DNA of 64,000 nt from Oscillospiraceae bacterium (GCA_016298065.1 JAEDDN010000003.1:62001-126000); one strand, 5' to 3'. Shown: positions 24,611 through 34,214, numbered from the stretch's first letter. Program-made: numbers and translations. Notes: generated from the sequence alone by a model not told the origin.

Positions 24611-25903
24611 ATGTATAATATAGAAAAACTCTCGGATATGATAAAACAAAATAAATTCAACGAATGTTTTGAAAAGCTATACGGCGCCGAGCAAATCCCT
24701 TATCAGAAAAATAGATATCTTAATACTCTTAATGCTTTTAAAAAGCACTTTCCGGAATGTGAAAATGTCGGTATTTTTTCGGTGCCGGGCAGAACCGAGA
24801 TAGGCGGTAACCATACCGACCACCAACACGGTGCGGTTTTAGCAGGAGCAATAGATAAGGATATAATAGCGGTAGCGTCAATTAACGGCGATAATGTAAT
24901 AAGAATAAGAAGTGACGCTCTTGCCGATAATAACGTTTGTATAAGCGATTTAAATACGCAAAAAGCCAAAAAGCAAACTTCAGATGCGCTGATAGAGGGC
25001 GTATCGGCAAGACTTTTTGAGCTTGGTGCGAATGTGGGAGGCTTTAATGCAGTTACCTCGTCCGATATACCGATAGGCAGCGGACTTTCTTCCTCCGCCG
25101 CCTTTGAGGTGCTTATAGGGCTTATGATAAATTCGCTTTATAACTTTTCGTCTTTATCAGAGCTTACACTCGCAAAGGCGGCAAGATATGCGGAAAATGT
25201 ATACTTCGGCAAAAGCTGTGTGCTTATGGATCAGCTGGTGTGTGCGCTCGGCGGAATTTGCGCAATAGACTTTAAGGACAGCGAAAACCCGGAATATAAA
25301 AAAATAAACTATGACTTTGAAAAGTCCGGCTACAGCCCCGTGATTGTCAACACCTTCTCCTGCCATAAGGGTTTAAGCGAGGAGTATTCTCTGATACCTT
25401 ATGAGATGGGTAAGGTAGCTTAGTTTTTCGGCAAGCAATATTTAAGAGAAGTGGACGAGGAAAAGTTTTTTGGCAGTATTAAAACATTAAGAAAAACAGC
25501 AGGAGATAGGGCAATACTAAGAGCCATGCACTTTTTTTCGGAAAACAAAAATGCCAAAGCTCAGACTAAAGCACTTGAATCGGGGGATTTTAACGAGTTT
25601 TTGAGGTTATTTAAAAAGTCGGGAGATTCTTCATATAAATATCTGCAAAATATTTATCTGCCCTCCTCGCCTTTAAACGAAGACTTAGCCTTAGCGCTCG
25701 CTTTAGGCGAAAACGTACTCGGCGATTTGGGCGTATGCAGAGTTCACGGCGGAGGCTTTGCGGGAACAATACAAGCTATGGTGCCGAATGAAAAGCTTAA
25801 AATTTACAGCGAAAAATTAACTGCTGTTTTTGGCGTAAAAAGCGTTATACCGATAAAAATAAGACAGTACGGCTTAATAGAGTTAAGCGATAAATTAAAC
25901 TAA
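24611..25903 (+). pseudogene. galK: Galactokinase interrupted by one in-frame TAG
   Basis: Read through a single TAG at 25421-25423, the frame codes for a full-length GHMP-family galactokinase of ~430 residues. The N-part holds VPGRTEIGGNHTDHQHGAVL, the galactose/ATP signature, and PIGSGLSSSAAFEVLIG, the GHMP ATP loop. The C-part after the stop begins FFGKQYLREV without frameshift and ends with the third motif VHGGGFAGTIQA. TAG is used as an ordinary stop elsewhere in the window. One base change (for instance GAG or CAG to TAG) would explain it; a sequencing error is the other simple cause. No galT or galE is nearby, so it is a lone gene. If the stop is real, both halves lack an essential motif and the enzyme is inactive. 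Confidence 0.85.
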
Positions 25904-25933
25904 ACGGCAAAAAGTTTAAGGCACATTTAAAAT

Positions 25934-25962
25934 TTGCATTTTACGTCGAAAAATGGTATACT
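25934..25962 (+). promoter_or_regulatory. Promoter for the surface-glycan cluster
   Basis: TTGCAT at 25934-25939, 17-bp spacer and TATACT at 25957-25962, with TG one base before the -10 (extended -10). It lies 61 nt before the DUF2142 gene. Confidence 0.8.
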
Positions 25963-26022
25963 AAAATGACATATTTTTATATATTGGGCTTTAAAGCGTA
26001 TATGGGGAGGACATAGCGTATA

Positions 26023-28056
26023 ATGAGTTTAAAGAGCAATACGGTGAACTTTTTAAAAAGATATAAAAAAATATTACTTATGATAATATCGCTTGTTTTA
26101 ACGGTGTTTTTCTTTTTTGCTTGGTATAAACTTTTTGTCGATATACCGATAATGCAAAACAGAATTGTTTTGTCTTTAAACACTAACCCCGACGGCGTTA
26201 CCGAAAATCTTATTTCGGGAAATGTTGTCGAGCAAAAAATAAAGCCTGATTTGTCTTACGACAGTTTTTCGTTTTATTTTGCTAAGGATAATGTTACCGA
26301 TACCTGCGACGTTACGGTAGAATTTTGCGATGACGCTTCGGGCAAAGTACTGCAAAGCTTTAGCTTAAATTCCGACGATTTGCCGGACAGAAGCTATGTG
26401 GATTTTGACCTTACAAACAAAATGGAAAAGGACAAAATCTACTCAATAAAAATATATTCCGATAACGGAAGTGAAAATAATTCCTTGGCGGTGGTCACTT
26501 CATCCACTACTCCTCAAATTGTAAGCAGGGAATTTTATCCCTTAAAGGAGCTTACGGTAAACGGCGAAGATCAGGGGAACACAGGTATATTTTTAAAGCT
26601 AAATTCCTCCGATAATTCTGCGCTTAAAGCGATATATTTGATTTTGTCGGCTATTTTCGGGGTTTTACTTATATTCTTGTTTTACAATATATTTGTAAAA
26701 AAGCTAAAGATAGAAACGGTATTTTTAGTGTGCTGTCTTGGTGTAGGGCTTATTTATATGTGCCTTATGACGCCAAACTCAATACCGGACGAGCCCGTTC
26801 ATTATTTTTCGGCTTATAAATATTCTAATGCCATAACCTTTAATTCGGCGGATTATTCGTCTGACAGCTTAATAAATATGACAAATAAGGATATAGACGT
26901 ACTTTCATATTCGCTGACTCCCGGCAAACAGACTTACGCAAGAGTTGCCGAAGATATTGTTGCTCCTTCGGGCGATAAAAGTGAAAGCCCGGTTGCAGTT
27001 ATGACAGCGGGAAATATACTGCAGTTTTTACCGTCGTCAATAGGCTTGTCTTTAGGACGAACCTTGGATTTTAACGGGCTTTGGACCTATTATATGGGCA
27101 GACTTTTTAATCTTTTGTTCTTTGTGCTTATGGCATATTTCGGAATGAAAAAACTGCCTTTCGGAAAAATGGTGTTTTTTGTAATAGCACTTTTCCCGAT
27201 TACCATACAACAGGCGGCGTCTTATTCTTACGATGCGGTAATAAACGGACTTGCATTTTTCTCGGTAGGCTACAGCCTCTATCTTGCATATACGACAGAT
27301 AAAATAAAGGTAAGGGAAATTGTCGCCTTGAGCGTGGCGTGCGCTTTGCTTTCCGCAAGCAAGGCAGGCGTTTATTTGCCTATAGGTGCGCTTATTTTTC
27401 TGGTGTTTGCAAGACGGCAAAATCTATCAAAGAAAAAGCTTTTTGCCTATGCAGGTACAGTTCTGGGAAGCTCGGTTTTGCTTCTTTTGATTTTTAATAT
27501 AAATAAGATATTAAACTCTCTCTTACCTGCGTCCTCGTCGTCGGGAGAGACGGCAGCGCAAACCAGTGCACAGTTTTACAGCACATCTTTTGTATTAACA
27601 AATACAAAAGAGTTTATAAGAATGTTCTTTAGAACTCTAAGGCAGTTAAAGGACACTTACTATACCACTATGGTAGGCGGTCAGCTTGGCTGGCTTAATG
27701 TGTTTGTCGGTGCGCTTATAATTGCACTTTTCTTTGTGCTTATGCTTATAGCCGCTATGAAATACGATGACGAAAAGGTACATTTTAACTTTAAATCCCG
27801 TACACTTATGTTATTTATATTTATAGCCGTTTTCGGCGAGATACTTTTAGCGGCACTCACCTGGACCGATATAAATACTTCGATTATTATGGGCTTCCAA
27901 GGAAGATACTTAATACCCGTTTTACCGCTTGCGGTATACTGTCTGAGAAACTCTGCGATTGTAATAAAAAAGAATATTGATCATAAGCTTGCGTTGGCGA
28001 CGCTTATGCTTCAGTGTATAACGGTGCTCGATGTGTTTACAGACCGTATGATGTAA
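26023..28056 (+). CDS. DUF2142-family polytopic membrane protein
   Basis: Large membrane protein of 677 aa. One helix at ~16-36 is followed by an extracytoplasmic beta-rich domain (~40-195) and then about ten more helices. The loop PNSIPDEPVHYFSAYKY (about residue 250) matches the conserved PDE..H motif of DUF2142 proteins, a group related to GT-C-fold glycosyltransferases/mannosyltransferases. Its place at the head of a LicD/flippase/GT cluster supports a role in cell-surface glycan assembly using lipid-linked sugars. Exact reaction unknown. GGGGAGG precedes ATG by about 12 nt. Confidence 0.8.
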   Translation: MSLKSNTVNFLKRYKKILLMIISLVLTVFFFFAWYKLFVDIPIMQNRIVLSLNTNPDGVTENLISGNVVEQKIKPDLSYDSFSFYFAKDNVTDTCDVTVEFCDDASGKVLQSFSLNSDDLPDRSYVDFDLTNKMEKDKIYSIKIYSDNGSENNSLAVVTSSTTPQIVSREFYPLKELTVNGEDQGNTGIFLKLNSSDNSALKAIYLILSAIFGVLLIFLFYNIFVKKLKIETVFLVCCLGVGLIYMCLMTPNSIPDEPVHYFSAYKYSNAITFNSADYSSDSLINMTNKDIDVLSYSLTPGKQTYARVAEDIVAPSGDKSESPVAVMTAGNILQFLPSSIGLSLGRTLDFNGLWTYYMGRLFNLLFFVLMAYFGMKKLPFGKMVFFVIALFPITIQQAASYSYDAVINGLAFFSVGYSLYLAYTTDKIKVREIVALSVACALLSASKAGVYLPIGALIFLVFARRQNLSKKKLFAYAGTVLGSSVLLLLIFNINKILNSLLPASSSSGETAAQTSAQFYSTSFVLTNTKEFIRMFFRTLRQLKDTYYTTMVGGQLGWLNVFVGALIIALFFVLMLIAAMKYDDEKVHFNFKSRTLMLFIFIAVFGEILLAALTWTDINTSIIMGFQGRYLIPVLPLAVYCLRNSAIVIKKNIDHKLALATLMLQCITVLDVFTDRMM

Positions 28057-28078
28057 AAAATGTTGAGGGGAAGTATTT

Positions 28079-28945
28079 ATGGATTATAAGCAATACGAAC
28101 CGGAAGTTTTAAAAAGAGTTCATAAGGTGGACTTAGAGCTTTTAGAGGTGCTTGTCAACTTGTGCGAAAAGCATGATATACCGCTATTTGCGGTTTACGG
28201 TACGATCTTGGGAGCAATAAGACACAAAAGCTTTATACCGTGGGACGACGATGTTGATGTCGGAGTTATGCGAAAGGATTACGACAGACTTATTTCACTC
28301 GTACAAGAAGAGCTTAGCGATAAGTATACGGTCGTAAATTCTGCCCTTGACAAAAACTACATTTGTACGGTTACTCACTTTGAGAAAAAAGGTACGAGAT
28401 TTGTTACCTCTTATAATTTAAAGCTAAAAAGGGAATTTGGAATCTGTATAGATATTTTCCCGTTTGACAACGTGGCCGACGACCCGAAAAAAGCTAAACG
28501 TCAGGCAAGAAGCGCATGGATTTGGGGAAGGCTTTTGTGGCTTTCGGGCAGACCGCAGGCGGCATTTCCGTTCGAGGGAGCTAAAGCCACGCTTTCAAAA
28601 ATAGCTTGTTACATAATACATTACACCCTTAAAATCCTTCATATAAAATCCACTTGGCTTTATAAAAACCTTGTAAAGACTGCTTCAAAATATAATAGCG
28701 AAAAAACACAGTACATAACCTGCTTTGACGACCAGTATGCATTAAAGCACAAGTATACCGTCGAGGATATTTTCCCACTCAGAGAGGTTGAGTTTGAGCA
28801 TTTTAAGATAAAGGTGCCAAAGCAGTCCGAAAAAATACTCACCTTGACATACGGGGATTATATGACGCTTCCCCCTGTAGAAAAGCGTCGCAATCATTGT
28901 CCTTCAATACTCGATTTCGGCGACGGCAAAGGAAATATAGTGTAA
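28079..28945 (+). CDS. LicD-family phosphotransferase
   Basis: Protein of 288 aa of the LicD family, which transfers phosphocholine or other phospho-substituents to surface glycans. The core YGTILGAIRHKSFIPWDDDV is typical, including the DDDVD metal-binding acids, and DIFPFDNV supplies the second acidic motif. No choline kinase or cytidylyltransferase (licA/licC) is nearby, so the transferred group is unknown. It follows the DUF2142 gene by 22 nt. Confidence 0.9.
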   Translation: MDYKQYEPEVLKRVHKVDLELLEVLVNLCEKHDIPLFAVYGTILGAIRHKSFIPWDDDVDVGVMRKDYDRLISLVQEELSDKYTVVNSALDKNYICTVTHFEKKGTRFVTSYNLKLKREFGICIDIFPFDNVADDPKKAKRQARSAWIWGRLLWLSGRPQAAFPFEGAKATLSKIACYIIHYTLKILHIKSTWLYKNLVKTASKYNSEKTQYITCFDDQYALKHKYTVEDIFPLREVEFEHFKIKVPKQSEKILTLTYGDYMTLPPVEKRRNHCPSILDFGDGKGNIV

Positions 28946-28974
28946 TTAAAAGGGCTTAAATTGGAGAAAAAGAT

Positions 28975-30207
28975 ATGACCAGTCAAAAAAGTCGGTTAAG
29001 AGCTATATATTTTTGGAATATGGCAGGAAGCTTTTGCAACGCTATATCTTCGTTTATATTAACGGTAATAGTAAACCGCATAAACGGAAGCGCAGACGGC
29101 GGAGTGTATTCTTTGGCATACGCTATATCCTACCAGATGTCCACTATAGCTCTTTTTGAAATCCGTCATTATCAGGCAACCGACCTCACCGATAAATATA
29201 GCTTTTCAAACTACTTTTCGCTAAGGATTATTACCTGTATAGCTACTATGATTATATCGGTGGGCTATATTTTCTCAAAGGGCTGTACGGGGCAGACTGT
29301 ACTTATAGCGCTTTTGTGGTGTGCCTTTAGAGTTATGCTTGCCTTGTCAGATGTTTTCCAAGGGCTTTTTCAGAAAAACGAGCGACTTGACTTAGCCGGT
29401 AAAACATTGGCGTTTCAGGTGGTGCTTTCATCTGTAACCTTTGCGATATCGCTTTATTTAACACACAGCCTTCTTATTTCGAGCATATTTCCCGTTTTGA
29501 TTACGGTTATATGGATTTTTATTTACGACGTTCCGAGAGTAAATAATTTTGATAAAATAAAATTCTCTTTTGATTTTAAGGCGTTTGGCAGATTACTTAT
29601 TGAATGCTTACCTGCATTTGCGGGGGCATTTATGTTGCAGTACCTTACAAATGCGCCCAAGTATGCGGTAAATGCCATATCCTCCGAAACGCTTAACATC
29701 TATAACAATATGGCGATGATAGCGTTTGTAATAAATCTTTTCAGCTTATTTGCGTTTAGACCGAAGCTTACTTTTTTAACAACCTGTTGGCTTAACTCGA
29801 ATAACAAGAAGTTCTTAAAAACCACCGCAGGTTTAGTGCTTTGGATAGGCGTTGTAACTATTATCGCAATAGGCGGTGCGGCTTTGCTCGGTATACCTGT
29901 GTTGAGTATGGTTTACGGCATAAGCTTTGAAGGCTACCGCACTGTGCTTTTGGTTATTGTGGCGGCGGGAGGTTTCAGTGCGCTGGCGACATTTTTCAGT
30001 GCGCTCTTAACGGTTATGCGTAAGCAGTCAAGGCTTTGGTTTATATATGCTGTACCGTGTGTTTTAACCTTTTTTATTTCCCCTATGTTCGTAAAGCTAT
30101 GGGGCATTATGGGCGCAGCGGTGGCATATCTTACCTCAATGTTTGTGCTGGCGGTAATATTTATCCTGTTCATTCTTTATTTTGTTAAAAAGCTAAAAAT
30201 AAGTTAA
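28975..30207 (+). CDS. Oligosaccharide flippase (MATE/Wzx-like)
   Basis: Membrane protein of 410 aa with about twelve hydrophobic helices and no large soluble domain. The start YFWNMAGSFCNAISSFILTV resembles the N-terminus of polysaccharide-biosynthesis flippases that move undecaprenyl-linked repeats across the membrane. It lies between LicD and GT genes, which fits. GGAGAAAAAGAT precedes ATG. Family call is from topology, start motif and context. Confidence 0.85.
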   Translation: MTSQKSRLRAIYFWNMAGSFCNAISSFILTVIVNRINGSADGGVYSLAYAISYQMSTIALFEIRHYQATDLTDKYSFSNYFSLRIITCIATMIISVGYIFSKGCTGQTVLIALLWCAFRVMLALSDVFQGLFQKNERLDLAGKTLAFQVVLSSVTFAISLYLTHSLLISSIFPVLITVIWIFIYDVPRVNNFDKIKFSFDFKAFGRLLIECLPAFAGAFMLQYLTNAPKYAVNAISSETLNIYNNMAMIAFVINLFSLFAFRPKLTFLTTCWLNSNNKKFLKTTAGLVLWIGVVTIIAIGGAALLGIPVLSMVYGISFEGYRTVLLVIVAAGGFSALATFFSALLTVMRKQSRLWFIYAVPCVLTFFISPMFVKLWGIMGAAVAYLTSMFVLAVIFILFILYFVKKLKIS

Positions 30208-30226
30208 GGCTATGTGTGGTGATAAA

Positions 30227-31363
30227 ATGTCTAAGTCGTATATAATTTTTTCAGCTTTATATCTGCCTCATTTGGGCGGCGTGGAAAGGTATACCTATAA
30301 CCTTGCAAAAAAGCTTACCGAAAAAGGCGAAAAGGTGAGTATAGTAACCTCTAAAATAGATAATCTGCCTGAATTTGAGGTTATAGACGGCATAGACGTT
30401 TACAGATTAGACGCTATAAGCCTTATGGGCGGCAGATTTCCCATATTAAAACCGATAGGCAACAAAAAGCTTATAAAAGACTTAAAAGCGAATTTGGTTA
30501 TAGTAAATACAAGGCTTTATTTTCATTCGTGGTACGGTGCAAAGTTTGCAAAAAAAATAGGCGCTAAATGTATCACAATAGACCATTCTACCGACCATAT
30601 GACCTTAAATAATGCGCTTTTGGATTTTGTCGGAAGAAAATACGAGCATTTTATCACAAGGCGAATAAAGCATTTTTGCAAGGATTTTTACGGCGTTTCA
30701 CAAGCGTGTAACGAGTGGCTAAAGCACTTTAAAATAAATGCGACCTCCACCGTTTACAATGCGGTTAATATAGAGGATTTTACCCCGATTTTAGAAAATC
30801 CCGTAACCGATTTTAAAGCTAAATATAATCTAACCGCAAACGACATTGCGGTTACATACACAGGGCGTCTTGTAAAGGAAAAGGGCATTTTAAAGCTTAT
30901 CGAAGCGATAAAGCTTTGCAAAGAAAAAAAAGACAACATATATCTTTTTATAGCCGGCGACGGCGAGCTTTCAGATGAGGTAAAATTGTTAGCGAATAAG
31001 CATATAATCCCTCTCGGCAGGCTTAATTACGAAGAGATTATAAGCTTGCTTTCCAAAACCGATATATTCTGCCTGCCGACCGATTATCCTGAGGGATTTC
31101 CGACATCTGTTCTGGAGGCGGTGGTATGTAAATGCTACTGCATTACCACAACGGCAGGAGGCTCTAAGGAGCTTATTATAAATGATGACTACGGCGTGAT
31201 ATTAAAAGAAAATACGCCTGAAGAAATAGCAAAACAGATTTTATATGCCACAGATAATAAGGAGCTTGCAAAATCCGCAACAGAGCTTGCATATAAAAGG
31301 CTTGAAGAAAACTTTACATGGGATATAGTTTCCGAAAAGGTAAGACTTTTGGCTAAAGACTAA
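30227..31363 (+). CDS. Glycosyltransferase family 4
   Basis: GT-B-fold glycosyltransferase of 378 aa. The N-terminus FSALYLPHLGGVERYTYNLA and the donor-site segment YTGRLVKEKGILKLIEAI, followed by IAGDGEL and PEGFPTSVLEAVVCKC (E-x7-E motif), are typical of GT4. The start at 30227 is preferred, with GTGGTGAT 5-7 nt upstream; ATG at 30212 would add five residues. It acts in the cytoplasm on a lipid-linked acceptor. Sugar donor unknown. Confidence 0.9.
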   Translation: MSKSYIIFSALYLPHLGGVERYTYNLAKKLTEKGEKVSIVTSKIDNLPEFEVIDGIDVYRLDAISLMGGRFPILKPIGNKKLIKDLKANLVIVNTRLYFHSWYGAKFAKKIGAKCITIDHSTDHMTLNNALLDFVGRKYEHFITRRIKHFCKDFYGVSQACNEWLKHFKINATSTVYNAVNIEDFTPILENPVTDFKAKYNLTANDIAVTYTGRLVKEKGILKLIEAIKLCKEKKDNIYLFIAGDGELSDEVKLLANKHIIPLGRLNYEEIISLLSKTDIFCLPTDYPEGFPTSVLEAVVCKCYCITTTAGGSKELIINDDYGVILKENTPEEIAKQILYATDNKELAKSATELAYKRLEENFTWDIVSEKVRLLAKD

Positions 31364-31381
31364 ATAAAATGGGAGAGTAAT

Positions 31382-32077
31382 ATGAAAACCTTGATTGTGA
31401 TTCCTGCATATAACGAGGAAAAAAGCATAGTGCGTGTGGTGGACGATATTATAAATAACTATCCGCAGTACGATTATGTCATAGTAAACGACGGCTCAAA
31501 GGATAACACAGCAAAGATTTGTAAAGAGCACGGTTATAACTATGTGAATTTACCTGTCAATTTAGGCTTGGCAGGTGCCTTTCAAACGGGGCTTAAATAT
31601 GCGTATCTGGAAGGCTACGATTATGCAATACAGTTTGACGCCGACGGTCAGCACCGCCCCGAATATATTGCGGATATACTTGATGAGATGCAAAAGGGCT
31701 ACGACATAGTAATAGGCTCACGATTTGTAAATGAGAAAAAGCCTTTCTCCGCAAGAATGATAGGAAGCTTTTTAATTTCATTTGCGCTTAGAATTACTAC
31801 GGGCAAAAAGATAAAAGACCCGACTTCAGGAATGAGAATGTTTGATAAAAAGCTACTTAAGCTTTTTGCCAATAACATAAACTTCGGCCCCGAGCCCGAT
31901 ACGCTTTCTTATCTTATAAAGTGCGGAGCAAAGGTTTCCGAAGTACAGGTAACGATGGACGAGCGTACAGAGGGGCAAAGCTATCTTACCTTAACAAAAT
32001 CCATATCATATATGATGCGAATGTGCATTTCGATTTTAATGGTACAGTGGTTCAGAAAAAGAGAAAAGGTAAACTAA
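31382..32077 (+). CDS. Glycosyltransferase family 2 (DPM1-like)
   Basis: GT-A-fold transferase of 231 aa: VIPAYNEEKSI, VNDGSKDNT, then QFDADGQHRPE with the DxD-type metal site, and IGSRFV. The ending without extra helices matches the dolichol-phosphate-mannose-synthase-like group that charges polyprenyl phosphate. That would provide the lipid-linked sugar for a GT-C-like enzyme such as the DUF2142 protein upstream. This link is inference. Confidence 0.9.
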   Translation: MKTLIVIPAYNEEKSIVRVVDDIINNYPQYDYVIVNDGSKDNTAKICKEHGYNYVNLPVNLGLAGAFQTGLKYAYLEGYDYAIQFDADGQHRPEYIADILDEMQKGYDIVIGSRFVNEKKPFSARMIGSFLISFALRITTGKKIKDPTSGMRMFDKKLLKLFANNINFGPEPDTLSYLIKCGAKVSEVQVTMDERTEGQSYLTLTKSISYMMRMCISILMVQWFRKREKVN

Positions 32078-32098
32078 GTAAAAAAGAGGTGCTTTGTT

Positions 32099-32455
32099 AT
32101 GAGTCTTGTGTTTAGAATAATTTTAATTGTGGCGTCGCTTTTGACCTTGGTGTTTATGATGCGAAAGATACGTCACTCAAAGGTACAGATAGAGGATACG
32201 ATATTTTGGGTCTTGTTTTCGATTTTACTGCTTGTAATCAGTATTTTCCCCGGGCTTGCAGACTTTGCGACAAGGCTTGTAGGAGTATATTCTACGGTAA
32301 ACTTTGTATTTTTGCTCACAATATTTATTTTGCTTATAAAGCTTTTCTTAATGACGGTAAAGCTCTCGCAGGTGGAATGTAAAATGCGTGAATTAGCGCA
32401 AAAGGTTGCAATAGATAATAATATTAAGGATAAAAAAGAAGAGGATAAAGAGTAA
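32099..32455 (+). CDS. DUF2304-family small membrane protein
   Basis: Protein of 118 aa with three hydrophobic segments: LVFRIILIVASLLTLVFMM, then VLFSILLLVISIFPGLADF and FVFLLTIFILLIKLFLM. A charged C-terminus ends it. DUF2304 proteins typically lie directly after a GT2 gene, as here (21 nt gap), and may assist the GT2 in the membrane. It ends the cluster before a terminator. Confidence 0.85.
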   Translation: MSLVFRIILIVASLLTLVFMMRKIRHSKVQIEDTIFWVLFSILLLVISIFPGLADFATRLVGVYSTVNFVFLLTIFILLIKLFLMTVKLSQVECKMRELAQKVAIDNNIKDKKEEDKE

Positions 32456-32459
32456 AAAC

Positions 32460-32496
32460 TAAAGCCCGACTATAAGTCGGGCTTTAGTTTTATTTT
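32460..32496. terminator. Terminator between the glycan cluster and the converging minus-strand gene
   Basis: AAAGCCCGACT-ATA-AGTCGGGCTTT with T-rich sequence after it and A-rich sequence before it; works on both strands. Confidence 0.9.
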
Positions 32497-32497
32497 A

Positions 32498-33076
32498 TTA
32501 CTTTCTCTTATAAATCGCCAAATCAATCGGATTTATATCCTTATATCCCAGTACATAATAAAGCGATATGATAAGCGGAGTTACAAGCGTTAAAGAACAA
32601 ATCCCTATAAGCTCTCCCCAGGATATTTCGGAAAAATATACGCTCGTTTCAATGAAATTTGCAAAGGTTATGATATTTGGATTTACAAGCTTGTAGGTCG
32701 CCATAAGGTTGTAGGGGAAGATATAAAGCTTTCCGAGGATAAGAAATATATCCAAAATAAATATAGGTGCGCTCATTAAAAACCCTACCTTAACGCCCTT
32801 TAGTAAATCCTTTTTTATATATCCGAAGCTTACTCTGTTTGCGTCCTTACTACCCCAAGTCCATACGGGCGAGGACATAAACCACCAGTACAGTATAAAA
32901 AGAATAACCCCTATAATTGCTAAAAACGGAGGTGCCTTTATTTTCATTGCCGCCGCAGTTAAAACTATTGCAAGGCAGATAAAGTTTGCCGTAAGATGAG
33001 GTCCCCAAAGCCTGAGCGCCATTACGGGAACAGAGTAGCCGTGTTTACTTATATCTCGTTTTTGTTTTTTTGCCAT
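32498..33076 (-). CDS. Unrecognised polytopic membrane protein
   Basis: Protein of 192 aa with about five hydrophobic segments after a short basic start (MAKKQKRDISKHG). The second loop (FMSSPVWTWGSKDANRVSFG) is aromatic and the C-terminus is basic. No known family was recognised. The start at 33076 has AGGAAG 7 nt upstream on its strand; a start further upstream lacks a ribosome site. It faces the glycan cluster but is transcribed from its own divergent promoter, with a leader of about 90 nt that can form two hairpins. Confidence 0.65.
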   Translation of the reverse strand: MAKKQKRDISKHGYSVPVMALRLWGPHLTANFICLAIVLTAAAMKIKAPPFLAIIGVILFILYWWFMSSPVWTWGSKDANRVSFGYIKKDLLKGVKVGFLMSAPIFILDIFLILGKLYIFPYNLMATYKLVNPNIITFANFIETSVYFSEISWGELIGICSLTLVTPLIISLYYVLGYKDINPIDLAIYKRK

Positions 33077-33106
33077 TTTTATACTTCCTAAAATGTTCTT
33101 AGTCAA

Positions 33107-33178
33107 AATCCGTAAGGATTTTCAAGAAGAATTCTGTTTGCGCCATAGGTGCAAACTAAATTAAGGTTATTATACCAT
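33107..33178 (-). promoter_or_regulatory. Extended -10 promoter and hairpin-containing leader of the 192-aa membrane gene
   Basis: On the minus strand TGGTATAAT (the -10 covers 33169-33174) is an extended -10 element. The leader then holds GTTTGC...GCAAAC (33136-33157) and AAAATCC-GTA-AGGATTTT (about 33105-33123), two small hairpins before the ribosome site. A regulatory role is speculation. Confidence 0.45.
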
Positions 33179-33241
33179 AAAACAAAATAAAAAAGTATAT
33201 AATAGGGACACGCTAATTGTTAATATTCTGTGAACAAACAA

Positions 33242-33270
33242 TTGCAATATAGGATAAATAGTGGTAAAAT
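33242..33270 (+). promoter_or_regulatory. Sigma-A promoter for the yicC-remA-gmk operon
   Basis: TTGCAA at 33242-33247, 17-bp spacer and TAAAAT at 33265-33270. It drives the long housekeeping run that starts with yicC. Confidence 0.8.
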
Positions 33271-33335
33271 TATAATGTTTGGAAAATGAATAAATAATGC
33301 TTAAAATAAACAAAAAGTCGAAGGGAAATGATACT

Positions 33336-34214
33336 GTGTTAAAGAGTATGACAGGCTACGGCCGAGCTCAACAATGCATAGATAATTACGAAATAACAGT
33401 GGAAATAAAATCGGTAAATCACCGCTTTTTTGAGTTTAATGCAAAAACTCCGAGAGCATACGGTTACCTTGACGAGAAATTAAAATCCTTTGTACAACGC
33501 TCGGTGTCAAGAGGCAAAATAGACGTAGGCGTAACAATTTACAAAACAGAAGGATTAAGCTCCGAGGTTGAAGTTAATAAAGCGCTCGCAGGAGAATATG
33601 TAAATGCATTAAGACAGCTTGAGGGCGAGCTCAACTTAAAGGACGATTTGACACTTTCGTCAATATCACGTTTTTCCGATATATTCACCGTTAAAAAGAT
33701 TAACGAAGACGAGCAGGTAGTTTGGGAGCGTGTAAGTGAAGTAGCAAAACAGGCTGTAGAAAAGTTTGTAGCTATGCGTGCCGACGAAGGTAAGCAGATG
33801 AAAAAGGATCTTACCGAGAAATTAGAGCATATCGAAAGCCTTGTTAAAAAGCTTGAAGAGCAGTCACCCAACACCGTAAAGGCATATCGTGAAAGGCTCA
33901 CAGCTAAAATGAACGAGGTGCTTGGCGCTCAGAACATAGACGAATCGAGAATTTTATTAGAGGCAGCTATATTTTCCGAAAAGGTTGCGGTTGATGAAGA
34001 AACGGTAAGGCTTCGCAGTCACATAAAGCAGTTTTATAACCTGCTCGAAGCAAAAGAGCCTATCGGCAGAAAGCTTGACTTTTTGGTGCAAGAATTAAAC
34101 CGAGAAGCAAATACAATAGGCTCAAAGGCACAGGACGTCGAGATGACAGCGGTAGTTGTGGATATAAAATCCGACATCGAAAAGATAAGAGAGCAAATTC
34201 AAAATATCGAATAG
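33336..34214 (+). CDS. yicC: YicC/YloC-family endoribonuclease
   Basis: Protein of 292 aa. The start MLKSMTGYGRA followed by EIKSVNHRFFEF is the family signature. The C-terminal DUF1732 part contains GRKLDFLVQELNREANTIGSKA. YicC/YloC proteins are endoribonucleases involved in RNA turnover. The start is GTG at 33336, after AAGGGAAATG; the upstream ATG at 33297 would add 13 residues not seen in the family. It precedes remA-gmk as in Bacillus. Confidence 0.95.
   Translation: MLKSMTGYGRAQQCIDNYEITVEIKSVNHRFFEFNAKTPRAYGYLDEKLKSFVQRSVSRGKIDVGVTIYKTEGLSSEVEVNKALAGEYVNALRQLEGELNLKDDLTLSSISRFSDIFTVKKINEDEQVVWERVSEVAKQAVEKFVAMRADEGKQMKKDLTEKLEHIESLVKKLEEQSPNTVKAYRERLTAKMNEVLGAQNIDESRILLEAAIFSEKVAVDEETVRLRSHIKQFYNLLEAKEPIGRKLDFLVQELNREANTIGSKAQDVEMTAVVVDIKSDIEKIREQIQNIE

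Noticed and set aside
25421..25423. Programmed TAG readthrough (for example pyrrolysine) in galK
   Set aside because: Galactokinase has no known need for it, TAG ends other genes here, and no pyl gene is present; mutation or error is simpler.
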